In this document: positions 1 to 8,312 of the stretch, in pieces | Layout of the letters: every line of letters starts with the position of its first letter | Numbering within the stretch: position 1 is the first letter of the stretch | Notes under the pieces: model-generated | Databases searched by the model: none | The model's input: the letters and a program-made list of their open reading frames with translations, nothing else | What the model was told of the DNA's origin: nothing | Program-made: the position numbers and the translations under genes | From: Salinibacter pepae | GTDB taxonomy: Bacteria > Bacteroidota > Rhodothermia > Rhodothermales > Salinibacteraceae | NCBI RefSeq assembly: GCF_947077775.1 | Contig: NZ_CAMTTE010000001.1 | Location: forward strand, 3,252,501 to 3,316,500 | Direction of reading: 5' to 3' | DNA: 64,000 bases

Positions 1-680
1 GGGAGCTGGCCCGCTACATTCAGTCCGAGCAGCTGCTCGCGGGCGTCGGGGCACTGGATCTGTCCGTGGTGGAATTGAAAAACTGGTCGCGCGGTACGCA
101 GTGGCCGGACACAGGGCGCGGCTGGAGGCCGCCGAGCCCCAACCTGCCGACCTGGGAGACCGCGCTGTTGTACCCGGGAATGTGCTTCTTTGAGGGCGTC
201 CGGGTGAGCGAGGGGCGGGGAACGGAGCGGCCGTTCCGTCAGGTCGGCGCGCCGTGGCCGCCGGCGGCGGCCCAGCGGGTGGTCGACACGCTCCGTGCCC
301 GAGATCTGGCTGGCGTGGCCGTGGACACGGCGGCCTTCACGCCTCGCTCCATGCCGGGGGCCCCGGCGCCTCGGTTCGAAGGGGAACAGCTGTACGGTTT
401 CGAGGTGCGGGTGACAGACCGCCGTGCCGTGGAGCCGGTCAGGGTTGGCCTTCACGCCCTGCACGCCATGCATGAGCGCGCGCAGGTGCGAGGGGATACG
501 GCGTTTGTGAGTCGACCCGGGCACCTCACGCGACTGGCGGGCACCGATCGGCTTGTGGCGCAGCTCCGGGCCGGCGCGTCCCCGGAGGCCATCATCGCAT
601 CCTGGACGAAGGGCGTGAAGGATTTCCGTGACCGCCGGGCCTCCGCTTTGCTCTACGAGGCCGAGACGGAACCCCGCTAG
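1..680 (+). CDS. namZ: Exo-beta-N-acetylmuramidase NamZ-like protein (DUF1343), C-terminal part
   Basis: The gene enters from the left edge. The first complete codon is at position 3, leaving 225 C-terminal residues. The family signature is clear: a PSPN..T.ETALLYPG stretch followed by FFEGVRVSEGRGT and a GAPW motif. In this family (DUF1343/NamZ) the protein removes terminal N-acetylmuramic acid from peptidoglycan fragments, usually after export. The signal peptide and N-terminal half lie outside the window. The downstream gene is convergent, with its stop directly adjoining. Its position near dacB and mreD fits a cell-wall neighbourhood. Family call secure; enzymatic specificity inferred. 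Confidence 0.82.
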   Translation, partial: ELARYIQSEQLLAGVGALDLSVVELKNWSRGTQWPDTGRGWRPPSPNLPTWETALLYPGMCFFEGVRVSEGRGTERPFRQVGAPWPPAAAQRVVDTLRARDLAGVAVDTAAFTPRSMPGAPAPRFEGEQLYGFEVRVTDRRAVEPVRVGLHALHAMHERAQVRGDTAFVSRPGHLTRLAGTDRLVAQLRAGASPEAIIASWTKGVKDFRDRRASALLYEAETEPR

Positions 681-926
681 CTACTGCTCCTCCGACGCGG
701 ACTGCTCATCGGGAGCCCACAGAAGCGCGTAGATGATCTCGGCGTATCCGCCAATGATGAGGACCGGGGAGACGTAGAGGGAAATGAAGCCCAGGTACTG
801 CCCCTCAAGGTACATGGCCGTAAAGCCCACCACGATGAGCGCTACGCCGATCAGAAGAAGGACGTAGTTCCAGTTCGCGAAGACAAGCGTCCCGGATTGA
901 TTCCGGCGCCGAGAGGACTGGGGCAT
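681..926 (-). CDS. DUF3098 family small membrane protein
   Basis: An 81-residue protein starting at the ATG complement at 924-926. An upstream in-frame start at 1037 would add 37 residues that look non-coding and would approach dacB. After a basic N-terminus there are two hydrophobic segments (about residues 19-38 and 46-66) separated by a short loop with EGQYLGF, then an acidic tail. This matches DUF3098, a short two-helix family typical of Bacteroidota and often found near ftsX. Function unknown. It is convergent with the preceding gene and divergent from dacB. Confidence 0.68.
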   Translation of the reverse strand: MPQSSRRRNQSGTLVFANWNYVLLLIGVALIVVGFTAMYLEGQYLGFISLYVSPVLIIGGYAEIIYALLWAPDEQSASEEQ

Positions 927-1090
927 GAAGCGAAAGGGCCTAGATGCAAGGCGACACGCCGAGGCGGTGACGAAAGCGGGAGTGTCCAGGGGATGGGGAG
1001 GAGTGCTTTTCGCCAGGTACAAGAAACCATGGATCACTGAGGAAGGTTCCAGCCGTCGTCCATTCTCACAGCCTTAAGTGCCTCTCTTCC

Positions 1091-2524
1091 ATGTACCGCC
1101 GGTGCGTTCTCGTCGCGGGAATCCTGCTCGCCGTGGTGGCCCTGCCGACAGAAGCCGTGGCGCAGCCCCTCCCGGCCCGCATCGATTCGCTGCTTCAGGA
1201 GCGCCGCGCCGCCCACGCGTTTTGGGGCGTCAGCATTTACGACCTCGAGGGCGACAGCCTCCTGTACGAGCGGAACGGGGAGCGCGGCTTTCTGCCGGCG
1301 TCCAACCAGAAGCTGTTCACCACGGCCGCGGCGCTCGATCTGCTCGGGCCGGAGCACCGGTACGAGACGACGCTTTCTTTTGACGGAACGACGCGGGACT
1401 CGGTGATGCGGGGCGATTTGCGGCTCGTCGGATCCGGGGACCCGACGTTCGGAAGCACCGCCCTGGAGCGCACGGACCCCCTCCGCAACTGGGCGGAGCG
1501 ATTGGCCGAGATGGGGGTCCGTCGGATTGAGGGGCGCCTCATTGGGGACGATCAGGCGTTCCTGAATGGGTTCTATCCGGACGGCTGGAGCGTGAGCTAC
1601 CTGACCCGGCAGAAGGGCCAGCAGATGGGCGTCCGCGCCGGGGGGCTCAGCTACCGGGACAACACGGTGCCCGTCACGGTTCGGGCGACGACGCCGGGAA
1701 CGCCGCCCGAGGTGCGCATTCAACCCGAGGGGGTGCTCTCGGTGAAAAACGAGGCCGTCACGAGCGAGCGGTGGCGGGGGAGCACGCTGCTCATCAACCG
1801 CACCTTTTCGACGAACAGGATCGTGCTGACCGGATCGGTGGCGCGGTCCTACGGTGGGGTGCGCAACGTGCCGGTCAGCGACCCGACGGCCTTTGCGCTC
1901 CGCATCTTCCGGGAGCGTCTTCGGGAGGCCGGCATCGAGACGGATCTGGAGCTCGTCAATGCGGAGGCGGTCGATGCCTCGTCCGGGGGGGGCAAGCCCC
2001 TGTTCGTGTACGTCTCGCCGCTGTTGTCCGAGATCGTCACCGAGATCAACAAGCGCAGCAACAACTTCTACGCGGAGCAGGTCCTTCGGACGTACGGATG
2101 GGGGGGCTCCACACGGGGGGGCATTCAGCGCACGGAGTCGTTTCTGCGGCGGGCCGGCATCAACACGCGGCCGCTCTCCCTCAACGACGGGTCGGGGCTG
2201 TCCCGCAAAAACCTCGTCACGCCCCGGGCCCTCCAGGCGGTTCTCGCCCACATGAACGACCACGCGGCCGGCGATGTCTTTCGGGCGTCGATTCCGCGCG
2301 GGGGCGAGCGTGGCACGACCCTCAGCACACGCCTGGGACGAACGGACGTGCGGGCCAAGACCGGATCGCTCGCCTTCGTGCGGGGGCTGAGCGGGTACGT
2401 CGAGCGTCCGGACGGGGGGCGTGTGGCCTTTGCCCTGTTCGCCAACAACTACACCGGGCCGTCCTACCAGATCACCCACACCATGGACGACATCGTCCGG
2501 TTGCTAACCGCCCCTCCATCTTAA
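1091..2524 (+). CDS. dacB: D-alanyl-D-alanine carboxypeptidase/endopeptidase (PBP4 type)
   Basis: A 477-residue class C penicillin-binding protein. The N-terminus is a signal peptide (hydrophobic residues about 7-20, AVA-Q cleavage near 25). All three active-site motifs are present and ordered as in PBP4: SNQK at 71-74 with the acylated serine, SNN at 323-325, and KTG at 423-425. The long insert between the first two motifs is the usual PBP4 domain. The enzyme trims or cleaves peptidoglycan cross-links in the periplasm. The next gene (mreD) begins 48 bp downstream on the same strand, so the two may be co-transcribed. Confidence 0.93.
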   Translation: MYRRCVLVAGILLAVVALPTEAVAQPLPARIDSLLQERRAAHAFWGVSIYDLEGDSLLYERNGERGFLPASNQKLFTTAAALDLLGPEHRYETTLSFDGTTRDSVMRGDLRLVGSGDPTFGSTALERTDPLRNWAERLAEMGVRRIEGRLIGDDQAFLNGFYPDGWSVSYLTRQKGQQMGVRAGGLSYRDNTVPVTVRATTPGTPPEVRIQPEGVLSVKNEAVTSERWRGSTLLINRTFSTNRIVLTGSVARSYGGVRNVPVSDPTAFALRIFRERLREAGIETDLELVNAEAVDASSGGGKPLFVYVSPLLSEIVTEINKRSNNFYAEQVLRTYGWGGSTRGGIQRTESFLRRAGINTRPLSLNDGSGLSRKNLVTPRALQAVLAHMNDHAAGDVFRASIPRGGERGTTLSTRLGRTDVRAKTGSLAFVRGLSGYVERPDGGRVAFALFANNYTGPSYQITHTMDDIVRLLTAPPS

Positions 2525-2572
2525 CGGACCGGCGGGGTCCCCGCACGTCGCGTCTGTCGTCCCCCTTCTTGT

Positions 2573-3040
2573 ATGTCACGTTCTGCCCGTCGACTTCTTG
2601 CTGCGGTTGGGGTGTTTGGGTTGCAGTGGCTCATCGTGGGCCGCCTGCGGATCTACGGGGCCTACCCCGACGCCGTGCTTCTCTTCCTCGGGTGGTACGC
2701 GCTGCGGGAGGGGCGCCGGCGCGGCACGCTGGCGGGGGCGGGGCTGGGCCTGGCCCTGGACGTGGCCTACGGCACGTGGGGAATCCACATGTTCGTGAAG
2801 GCCCTGATTGGGTTTCTGGTGGGCCGGTTTGCGGTGGAGGAGCACACGCCCCTCATTATCCGGCCGCAGCAGGCCCTCCTCGGAAGTCTCGTGGTGGCCC
2901 TGTTGCACAACGGACTGTTCGTTGCGCTCGTCGCGCTGCAGACGCAGGCCACGACGGGCGTTTTGCTGTACGGCCTGTGGCTGGGCTCGGCCGGCTACAC
3001 GGCCGCCGTCGGCGGCATTGTGGCGCTGTTTGCCCGGTAG
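2573..3040 (+). CDS. mreD: Rod shape-determining protein MreD-like
   Basis: 155 residues, almost entirely membrane-embedded, with four to five hydrophobic segments. The IYGAYPDAVLLF and ALREGRRRGTLAG stretches are typical of MreD, an inner-membrane component of the elongasome that works with MreB and MreC. It lies just after dacB on the same strand, consistent with cell-wall function. It is unusual that mreB and mreC are not adjacent. Family call rests on these motifs plus length; a generic membrane protein is the alternative. Confidence 0.72.
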   Translation: MSRSARRLLAAVGVFGLQWLIVGRLRIYGAYPDAVLLFLGWYALREGRRRGTLAGAGLGLALDVAYGTWGIHMFVKALIGFLVGRFAVEEHTPLIIRPQQALLGSLVVALLHNGLFVALVALQTQATTGVLLYGLWLGSAGYTAAVGGIVALFAR

Positions 3041-3082
3041 GGACCTCTCGGGCGTGCGGCGGCAGGGCGCGACCGGGCCCCA

Positions 3083-3991
3083 TCAGGCGACCGTGACGTC
3101 GATCAGGTCGTCGAACGCCGACAGCACGCGCTGGCGGACGGGGGAGCGCTCGTCCATCGGCGTGAGGGGCAGGCGCACGTGTGGCTCCATCCAGCCGAGT
3201 GCAGCGCAGACGTCCTTGATGGGCACCGGGTTTGTCTCCAGGAAACAGGCCCGCATGGCCGGAAGCAACGCGGCGTGCCGGTCGCGGGCCGTCGCCAGGT
3301 CGTCGTCGAGCCCGGCCGCCACGAGTTCGCAGAAGGGCGCCGGCAGGGCGTTGCTGATGACGGAAACCGCCCCGTCCCCGCCCATGGCGAGCAGGGGGAG
3401 CGTCATCTCGTCGTCGCCCGAGTAGACCCCGAAGCCGTCCGGCCGGTGGGCCAACAGGTCGTCGATCTGTTCGATGTCGCCGGAGGCCTCCTTGATGCCG
3501 GCCACATGGGGGACCTCCTCGGCCAGGTGCAGCGCGGTTTCGGGGGCGATGTTGAAGCTCGTGCGGCCGGGCACGTTGTAGAGAATAATCGGCGCCTCGG
3601 CGGCCGCCGCGATGGTCTCGACGTGGGCCGCGAAGCCGGCCTGGGAGGGCTTGTTGTAGTAGGGGCCCACCACGAGCAGCCCATCGGCCCCGGCGTCCAC
3701 CGCTGCCTTGGAGAAGGCGACGCTCTCGTCGGTGTTGTTCGTCCCGGTGCCGACGACAACGGGCACCCGCCCGTCCGCCGCGTCCAGGGCGGCGTCGACG
3801 ATGCGGCGGCGTTCGGCCTCGGTAATCGTCGGATTCTCGCCGGTGGTGCCCAGCACGACGAGGGCAGAGACCCCACCCTCGATCTGGGCGTCGATCAGGC
3901 GTCGAAACGCGGCCTCGTCGATGTCGTCGTCGGACGTGAAGGGGGTGACCAGGGCGGGGGCGACGCCGCGGAAGAGCATGTCGTGTGCCAT
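3083..3991 (-). CDS. dapA: 4-hydroxy-tetrahydrodipicolinate synthase
   Basis: 302 residues, the normal DapA length. It condenses pyruvate and aspartate semialdehyde in lysine/diaminopimelate synthesis in the cytoplasm. The TIM-barrel hallmarks are visible: LGTTGENPT at about 48-55, catalytic Tyr138 in LYNVPGRT with Arg143, and the Schiff-base lysine Lys167 in GIKEASGD. The YYNKP segment is at 111-115. Either the first methionine or the second (residue 5, MLFRG) could be the start. It lies 56 bp downstream of dapB on the same strand, forming a dapB-dapA pair. Confidence 0.95.
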   Translation of the reverse strand: MAHDMLFRGVAPALVTPFTSDDDIDEAAFRRLIDAQIEGGVSALVVLGTTGENPTITEAERRRIVDAALDAADGRVPVVVGTGTNNTDESVAFSKAAVDAGADGLLVVGPYYNKPSQAGFAAHVETIAAAAEAPIILYNVPGRTSFNIAPETALHLAEEVPHVAGIKEASGDIEQIDDLLAHRPDGFGVYSGDDEMTLPLLAMGGDGAVSVISNALPAPFCELVAAGLDDDLATARDRHAALLPAMRACFLETNPVPIKDVCAALGWMEPHVRLPLTPMDERSPVRQRVLSAFDDLIDVTVA

Positions 3992-4047
3992 GGGGGAAGA
4001 AATTGGGGGGATCGGTGGGAGGAGAGGGTGCGGTCGACAAAGTGAGG

Positions 4048-4788
4048 TCAGGCGTTAAGCCAGTCGTCCAGCACGTCGTCCAGCGTGAAGAGGCCGCGAC
4101 GCCCGCGGAGCCACTCGGCGGCCCGCAGAACGCCCGCGGCAAACCCGCGTCGGTTCTTGGCGCGGTGGCGGAGCGCGACGCGGTCGAAGGGACTATCGAA
4201 CGCAACCGTGTGCTCGCCGAACGCCGTGCCGGCACGGGTGGAACTGACGTGCACGGCCGAGGGATCGATCCGTTGGTGTTGCGTCTCCGGCTCGACGTGG
4301 TCTTTGCGGCTGAGCCCGTCCACGACCTGCTCGGCGAGCAGCTGGGCCGTTCCGCTGGGGCTGTCCGCCTTCTTCGTGTGGTGCAGCTCCTGGACGAACG
4401 CGTCGTAGTCGTCGAGCGCATCCATGAGCGTGGTGACGTGGCCCAGGGCCCGGGACAGGACCGCGACACCAATCGAAAAGTTCGGGGCGTACAGCACACT
4501 GGCGTCGTGCTCCTGGACGAGCGTCCGGACGTCATCGAGCGCGTCGTACCAGCCGGTTGTGCCCATGACCACGGGCACCTGCCATCCGCAACAGCGCCGG
4601 AGATGCGGGACGGCCAGCTCGGGGAGGGAAAAGTCGACGGCCATGTCGGCCTCCTCCACGGCCGAGCGGGACGCCTCTAGGAAAGGCCGGTCGGAATGAA
4701 AGCGGGCGACAACCTCGTGGGAGTCGGCTTCGGCCTCCCTCGCCACGGCGCCTCCCATCTGTCCGGTGCCAACGAGCGCAAGCTTCAT
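4048..4788 (-). CDS. dapB: 4-hydroxy-tetrahydrodipicolinate reductase
   Basis: 246 residues when started at the ATG complement at 4786-4788. An in-frame extension to 4914 is rejected because the Rossmann motif (GTGQMGG) must sit close to the N-terminus. The GTTGWY nicotinamide-binding segment follows, then the HHTKKADSPSGT catalytic region with the conserved histidine and lysine. It performs the NAD(P)H reduction step following DapA. It is the upstream gene of a two-gene dapB-dapA unit and lies about 230 bp from the divergent tRNA-Ala. Confidence 0.94.
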   Translation of the reverse strand: MKLALVGTGQMGGAVAREAEADSHEVVARFHSDRPFLEASRSAVEEADMAVDFSLPELAVPHLRRCCGWQVPVVMGTTGWYDALDDVRTLVQEHDASVLYAPNFSIGVAVLSRALGHVTTLMDALDDYDAFVQELHHTKKADSPSGTAQLLAEQVVDGLSRKDHVEPETQHQRIDPSAVHVSSTRAGTAFGEHTVAFDSPFDRVALRHRAKNRRGFAAGVLRAAEWLRGRRGLFTLDDVLDDWLNA

Positions 4789-5018
4789 AGAGAGAAAGGA
4801 ATGGTGAGCGAATGCACGAGGACATTCATACGTGCCGCTCAGTCGTCTTGTTACCCATCCCACCCGTAATGCCTCCGTGGTCGGTCGGAGCAAATTCGAT
4901 GAAACAACGTCCAAACTCCGCCGCTCCGGAACGCGAGAAAAAGCTCAAAGTAGAGCACAATCGCAAATGGCAGTCACGTTACCATGCCCGACATCGCCAC
5001 AACAGACCCCCTGCTTTC

Positions 5019-5091
<73 letters not shown>

Positions 5092-5245
5092 CTTTTGGGT
5101 GCCCTGAGCCGTGACCCTCCCCCCGCCCCGCGGCTCTGGGGCACCTATTTTTTTGTCCACTCGCATCGTTGTGGGGGGCGCCCGGCTACTGCTCCCTGCG
5201 TTCTGCCTTCGTCGTCGCACGCCCTCAGACGCCCGGCCCGGTCCC

Positions 5246-6637
5246 GTGCCAGACCGCAGTCTTTTCCTTTTCCGCCGGGACCTCCGACTGGCCGACAATA
5301 CAGGGCTGGCCCGGGCGTGCCGGGCATCGGACGAGGTCGTCCCGGCGTTCATCTTTGACCCCCGACAGTGCGATCCCGACAACAACGCCTTCTTCAGCGA
5401 GCACGCGTTCGCCTTTCTGGTCCGCTCGCTGAAAGAACTCCGGCGGCGTTTGCGGGAGCGAGGGGGGCGGCTTTTCGTCTTCGAGGGCGCCCCGGCCGCC
5501 ATTCTTTCTGAGCTCGTCTCCGGCGGGGACATCTCGGCGGTCCACGTCAATAGGGACTACACGCCGTTCGCCCGGCGCCGGGACGACCAGCTGCGCTCGG
5601 TGTGCCGGGAGGAGGGGGCCCGGTTTCAGTCGTCAAACGCGCTTCTCTTGACCGAGCCCGAGGAGGTCCAGCCCAGTGGGGGAGGCGCCTACCACACCTT
5701 CACCCCGTTTCGGCGGCGTGCCCAGTCCGTGTCCACGCCCCGTCCGAGGGGCAAGGCGGAGGGGCCGTTCTGCGACTGCGCACTCTCGGTCGAGACGACT
5801 CCGTTGGAGGCGTACGACCGCTACCCCACCGACGACCTTCGGGCGAAGGGCGGACGGGCGGAGGGAATTAAGTTCCTCGAGAAGATCGAGACGCTGGGGG
5901 CCTACCGGGACGCCCGCCACCAGCCGGCGAAAGAGTCGCTGACGGCCCTCTCGGCGCACCATAAGTTTGGCACCATTTCGATCCGGGAGTCCCTGTACGT
6001 GGTGAAGAAGGCGTTCGAAGACTACCACAAGTTGATTAGTCAGTTCTACTGGCGGGACTTCTATACCCACCTCCTCTTCCATCGCCCCGAGCAGTTGACC
6101 ACCTCGCTGCGCCCGATCGGTCGGCACGTGCCCTGGCGCAACGAGCGGGGCGAGTTCGACCGGTGGCACGAAGGGGCCACAGGCGTGCCCTTCGTCGATG
6201 CCGGCATGCGCGAGCTCCGCGAAACCGGCTACATGCACAACCGGGTGCGAATGGTCGTCGCCAGCTTTCTCACGAAAGACCTGCTCGTAGACTGGCGCTG
6301 GGGCGCGCAGCATTTTGCGCGGACGCTCACCGACTACGACCCCGCCGTGAACGCCGGCAACTGGCAGTGGGCCGCCTCGGTGGGCACCGACTACCGGCTC
6401 CGCATCTACAACCCCTACTCCCAGGCCGAGACGCACGATCCGGAGGCCGAGTACATCAAGCGCTGGGTGCCGGAGGTGCGGGACGTGGATGCCGACCGGC
6501 TCGCCTCCGGAACGCAAGAGGACTTCTCGGATGCGGCCCCCAACTACCCGGCTCCGATCGTAGACCGAAACGACGCCTACCATCGTGCAAAAGACGCGTT
6601 TCAAGAGGCCGGTCGCGCCCTGGAAGAGGCCCGGTGA
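5246..6637 (+). CDS. phr: Deoxyribodipyrimidine photolyase / cryptochrome family protein
   Basis: 463 residues from a GTG at 5246, the last start before the conserved SLFLFRRDLRLADN N-terminus. The frame stays open to a GTG at 5111, but that extra 45 residues is unconserved-looking. An N-terminal photolyase alpha/beta domain is followed by the helical FAD domain with FYWRDFY, GVPFVDAGMREL, MHNRVRM and NWQWAASVGTD. The length matches class I CPD photolyases (about 470). It probably repairs UV-induced pyrimidine dimers with light and FADH2. A cryptochrome or (6-4) photolyase cannot be excluded from motifs alone. Confidence 0.87.
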   Translation: MPDRSLFLFRRDLRLADNTGLARACRASDEVVPAFIFDPRQCDPDNNAFFSEHAFAFLVRSLKELRRRLRERGGRLFVFEGAPAAILSELVSGGDISAVHVNRDYTPFARRRDDQLRSVCREEGARFQSSNALLLTEPEEVQPSGGGAYHTFTPFRRRAQSVSTPRPRGKAEGPFCDCALSVETTPLEAYDRYPTDDLRAKGGRAEGIKFLEKIETLGAYRDARHQPAKESLTALSAHHKFGTISIRESLYVVKKAFEDYHKLISQFYWRDFYTHLLFHRPEQLTTSLRPIGRHVPWRNERGEFDRWHEGATGVPFVDAGMRELRETGYMHNRVRMVVASFLTKDLLVDWRWGAQHFARTLTDYDPAVNAGNWQWAASVGTDYRLRIYNPYSQAETHDPEAEYIKRWVPEVRDVDADRLASGTQEDFSDAAPNYPAPIVDRNDAYHRAKDAFQEAGRALEEAR

Positions 6638-7151
6638 GACCGCGCTCCAATTCTAGCTCCCCTGTGCGGGAGGGGGCCGTACAGGGCCAATGAAGAGCGA
6701 TCACTCCCAAGACATATCGTCTTTCCACACTGCTCTGCCCCGAGCTCTGTCGTCTCCGTCGAATCTCCTTGTTCTCTCCGCGAAGTCTTTGTTGGGGGCC
6801 CTTGCACCCTCGCCCAGGCCATCGTATCGTGTGGTTGTGCGTTGCGCACGACAACTAGCTGACCGTCAACCTTTGGGTTGATCGGTCCGGCTACGCGTTC
6901 TGCGGAACGCCACTTAAGCCTGCTCGACAGCGCCCTCCCCCGCCCAGCTGTCGATGCAGGCTTTTTTTGTTTGGGGCAACGAGGGGGCTGCCCGCCGTCC
7001 GCACCCCATCGAGGGGCGGACGCTGAGGCACGAGGCCACACGGGGCCTCCGTTCCCGTTCCCAGCGCTGTGCTGGGACTCTTTGAGGGGCGGGACGGAGA
7101 CCCCTGAAAGGCCACATCAAGGGGCACCACGACCGGCTGCGCCGCGCGAGG
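6638..7151. other. Intergenic stretch with one strong terminator hairpin
   Basis: No convincing gene is seen in these roughly 510 bases; open frames on both strands look random and arginine/proline-rich. The one clear structure is the hairpin and T-run at 6917-6968 (listed separately). This begins the low-density segment that runs to ssrA. Confidence 0.5.
6917..6968 (+). terminator. Rho-independent terminator
   Basis: AGCCTGC-TCGACAGC pairs with GCTGTCGA-TGCAGGCT across a 15-base loop, with a single bulge, and is followed by TTTTTTT. It lies about 280 bp after the photolyase stop. It could end that transcript, or belong to an unannotated small RNA starting in the gap. Confidence 0.75.
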
Positions 7152-7418
7152 TCATCGGGGCGACCGGGTCGTGGGAGGCGGCTGATCCTGGCGGTCCGAG
7201 GAGTCCTTCTCGTCCCAGAAGTAGTGGACGAACAGGGCATAGAGGACCGATGCGACACTGATCTCAACAAACGTGCCGACCGACCACGCGGCAGGAGTCC
7301 CCGCAAGGTAGTTGAAAAGCGCAGTGATCGGAAGCAGAAGCACGAAAAAGATCCCGGCGCGCACGGCACCCTTCTGAAGCGGGGGCTTGGTGCGGAGGTC
7401 GAAGAGGTAGTTGAGCAT
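7152..7418 (-). CDS. Small two-helix membrane protein of unknown function
   Basis: 88 residues from the ATG complement at 7416-7418. The longer frame to 7604 has no plausible coding character before this methionine. There are two hydrophobic segments (about 22-42 and 48-68): a basic RTKPPLQKG stretch precedes the first, and the tail is short and charged with a run of prolines. No family recognised. It could be a superinfection-type or stress membrane protein, but nothing in the sequence shows that. Confidence 0.5.
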   Translation of the reverse strand: MLNYLFDLRTKPPLQKGAVRAGIFFVLLLPITALFNYLAGTPAAWSVGTFVEISVASVLYALFVHYFWDEKDSSDRQDQPPPTTRSPR

Positions 7419-7974
7419 TGGGGATGATGTGTTTGTCGGCAGCCCGTCAAGAAACAGATGCTGAAGGCACTTACGATTGCGGGAACCAGTCCGTTCGGTG
7501 TAGGGAGAAGCCATATCCCTACTCACACTGGACAGTGACATGTTCTGCGTGAATGGGGGCGAGAGCAGAACCCCAGGATGGTTCCCAGGACTCCGTGCGT
7601 GCACGAGGTCGCATCGAGCCCCACGATCGTTTGGGTGTCGCCCGCCCCTGAAATCCCATCAAGATGTGCGCTGCCATCAAGAAGTGTGTTGTCTGTGGAA
7701 AGTGTGTTGTCTGTGGAGGCGACCCGCGTTGTGGTCTGCATGAGGGCTGTGCACGCCTCCAAGTGCGCCCGAATGCTCCCTGCAGATCGTGCGCCGGAGG
7801 GGGCTCCCGTGGACTGTACCCCCGCGGATCAATGGCCACTAGGGGCTGGGGGCGTACCGCGCCCTCAGCGTGGAGGCCTGACGCCCCCCTGCAGGCGCTG
7901 GATGCACGTGATTTGCGTCCGCGTACAACCCGCGGGTCCCCTGTTTGAGAATCCATCCGTCCCCGTGTGGACCT
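7419..7974. other. Gene-poor stretch containing an 18-bp tandem repeat
   Basis: About 555 bases without a supported gene. It contains an 18-bp tandem duplication at 7681-7716. A short frame at 7664-7948 (+) reads cysteine-rich (two CVVCG units, then PRCGLHEGC), but its second half looks random, so it is not called as a gene. Confidence 0.45.
7681..7716 (+). repeat. 18-bp tandem duplication (2 copies)
   Basis: Two adjacent 18-base units differ only in the first base (7681-7698 and 7699-7716), sharing AAGTGTGTTGTCTGTGG. In one forward frame each unit encodes KCVVCG. No flanking target-site or further copies seen. Confidence 0.85.
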
Positions 7975-8178
7975 TTAGCGGCCTGCCGACTTTCCGCAGT
8001 CCGGACAGTAAAGCTCGCCGTTCGGGCCCTTGAACCAGCCTCGTTCCTGAAGAACAACCTCCGGGGCGTTCGGCGAATCGGGATCGGGATAGAGCCCGCG
8101 GGCATCTTCCCGGGTCACGGTTACTCCATCGGTACAGCCGGAGCACTCGTACGTGGAAGGGTAAGAAACATCAGGCAT
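7975..8178 (-). CDS. Small zinc-ribbon-like protein
   Basis: 67 residues from the ATG complement at 8176-8178. An N-terminal CSGC at about 12-15 and a C-terminal CPDC at about 60-63 flank a 44-residue acidic stretch, ending in CGKSAGR. Paired CxxC knuckles suggest a zinc-binding fold. The sequence is acidic and coding-like, unlike its surroundings. The upstream side (8260-8300) is an unusually AT-rich patch that could carry its promoter. No specific family recognised. Confidence 0.55.
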   Translation of the reverse strand: MPDVSYPSTYECSGCTDGVTVTREDARGLYPDPDSPNAPEVVLQERGWFKGPNGELYCPDCGKSAGR

Positions 8179-8312
8179 GGTCGTGGAAAACTGGCGGTGG
8201 GGATATCGGGCTGGCGGGGCACTGCGCCCTGTTCGATGCCGGGGCAAACTTGACGCCTTCTGCGTCGAACAATTTTTAAAGATTAAAATTTTAAGACGAA
8301 GTGCACTTCCAG

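Noticed and set aside
7664-7948. Cysteine-rich forward frame as a gene
   Set aside because: Only the first third looks patterned; the rest is random-looking and there is no promoter or conserved neighbour to support it.
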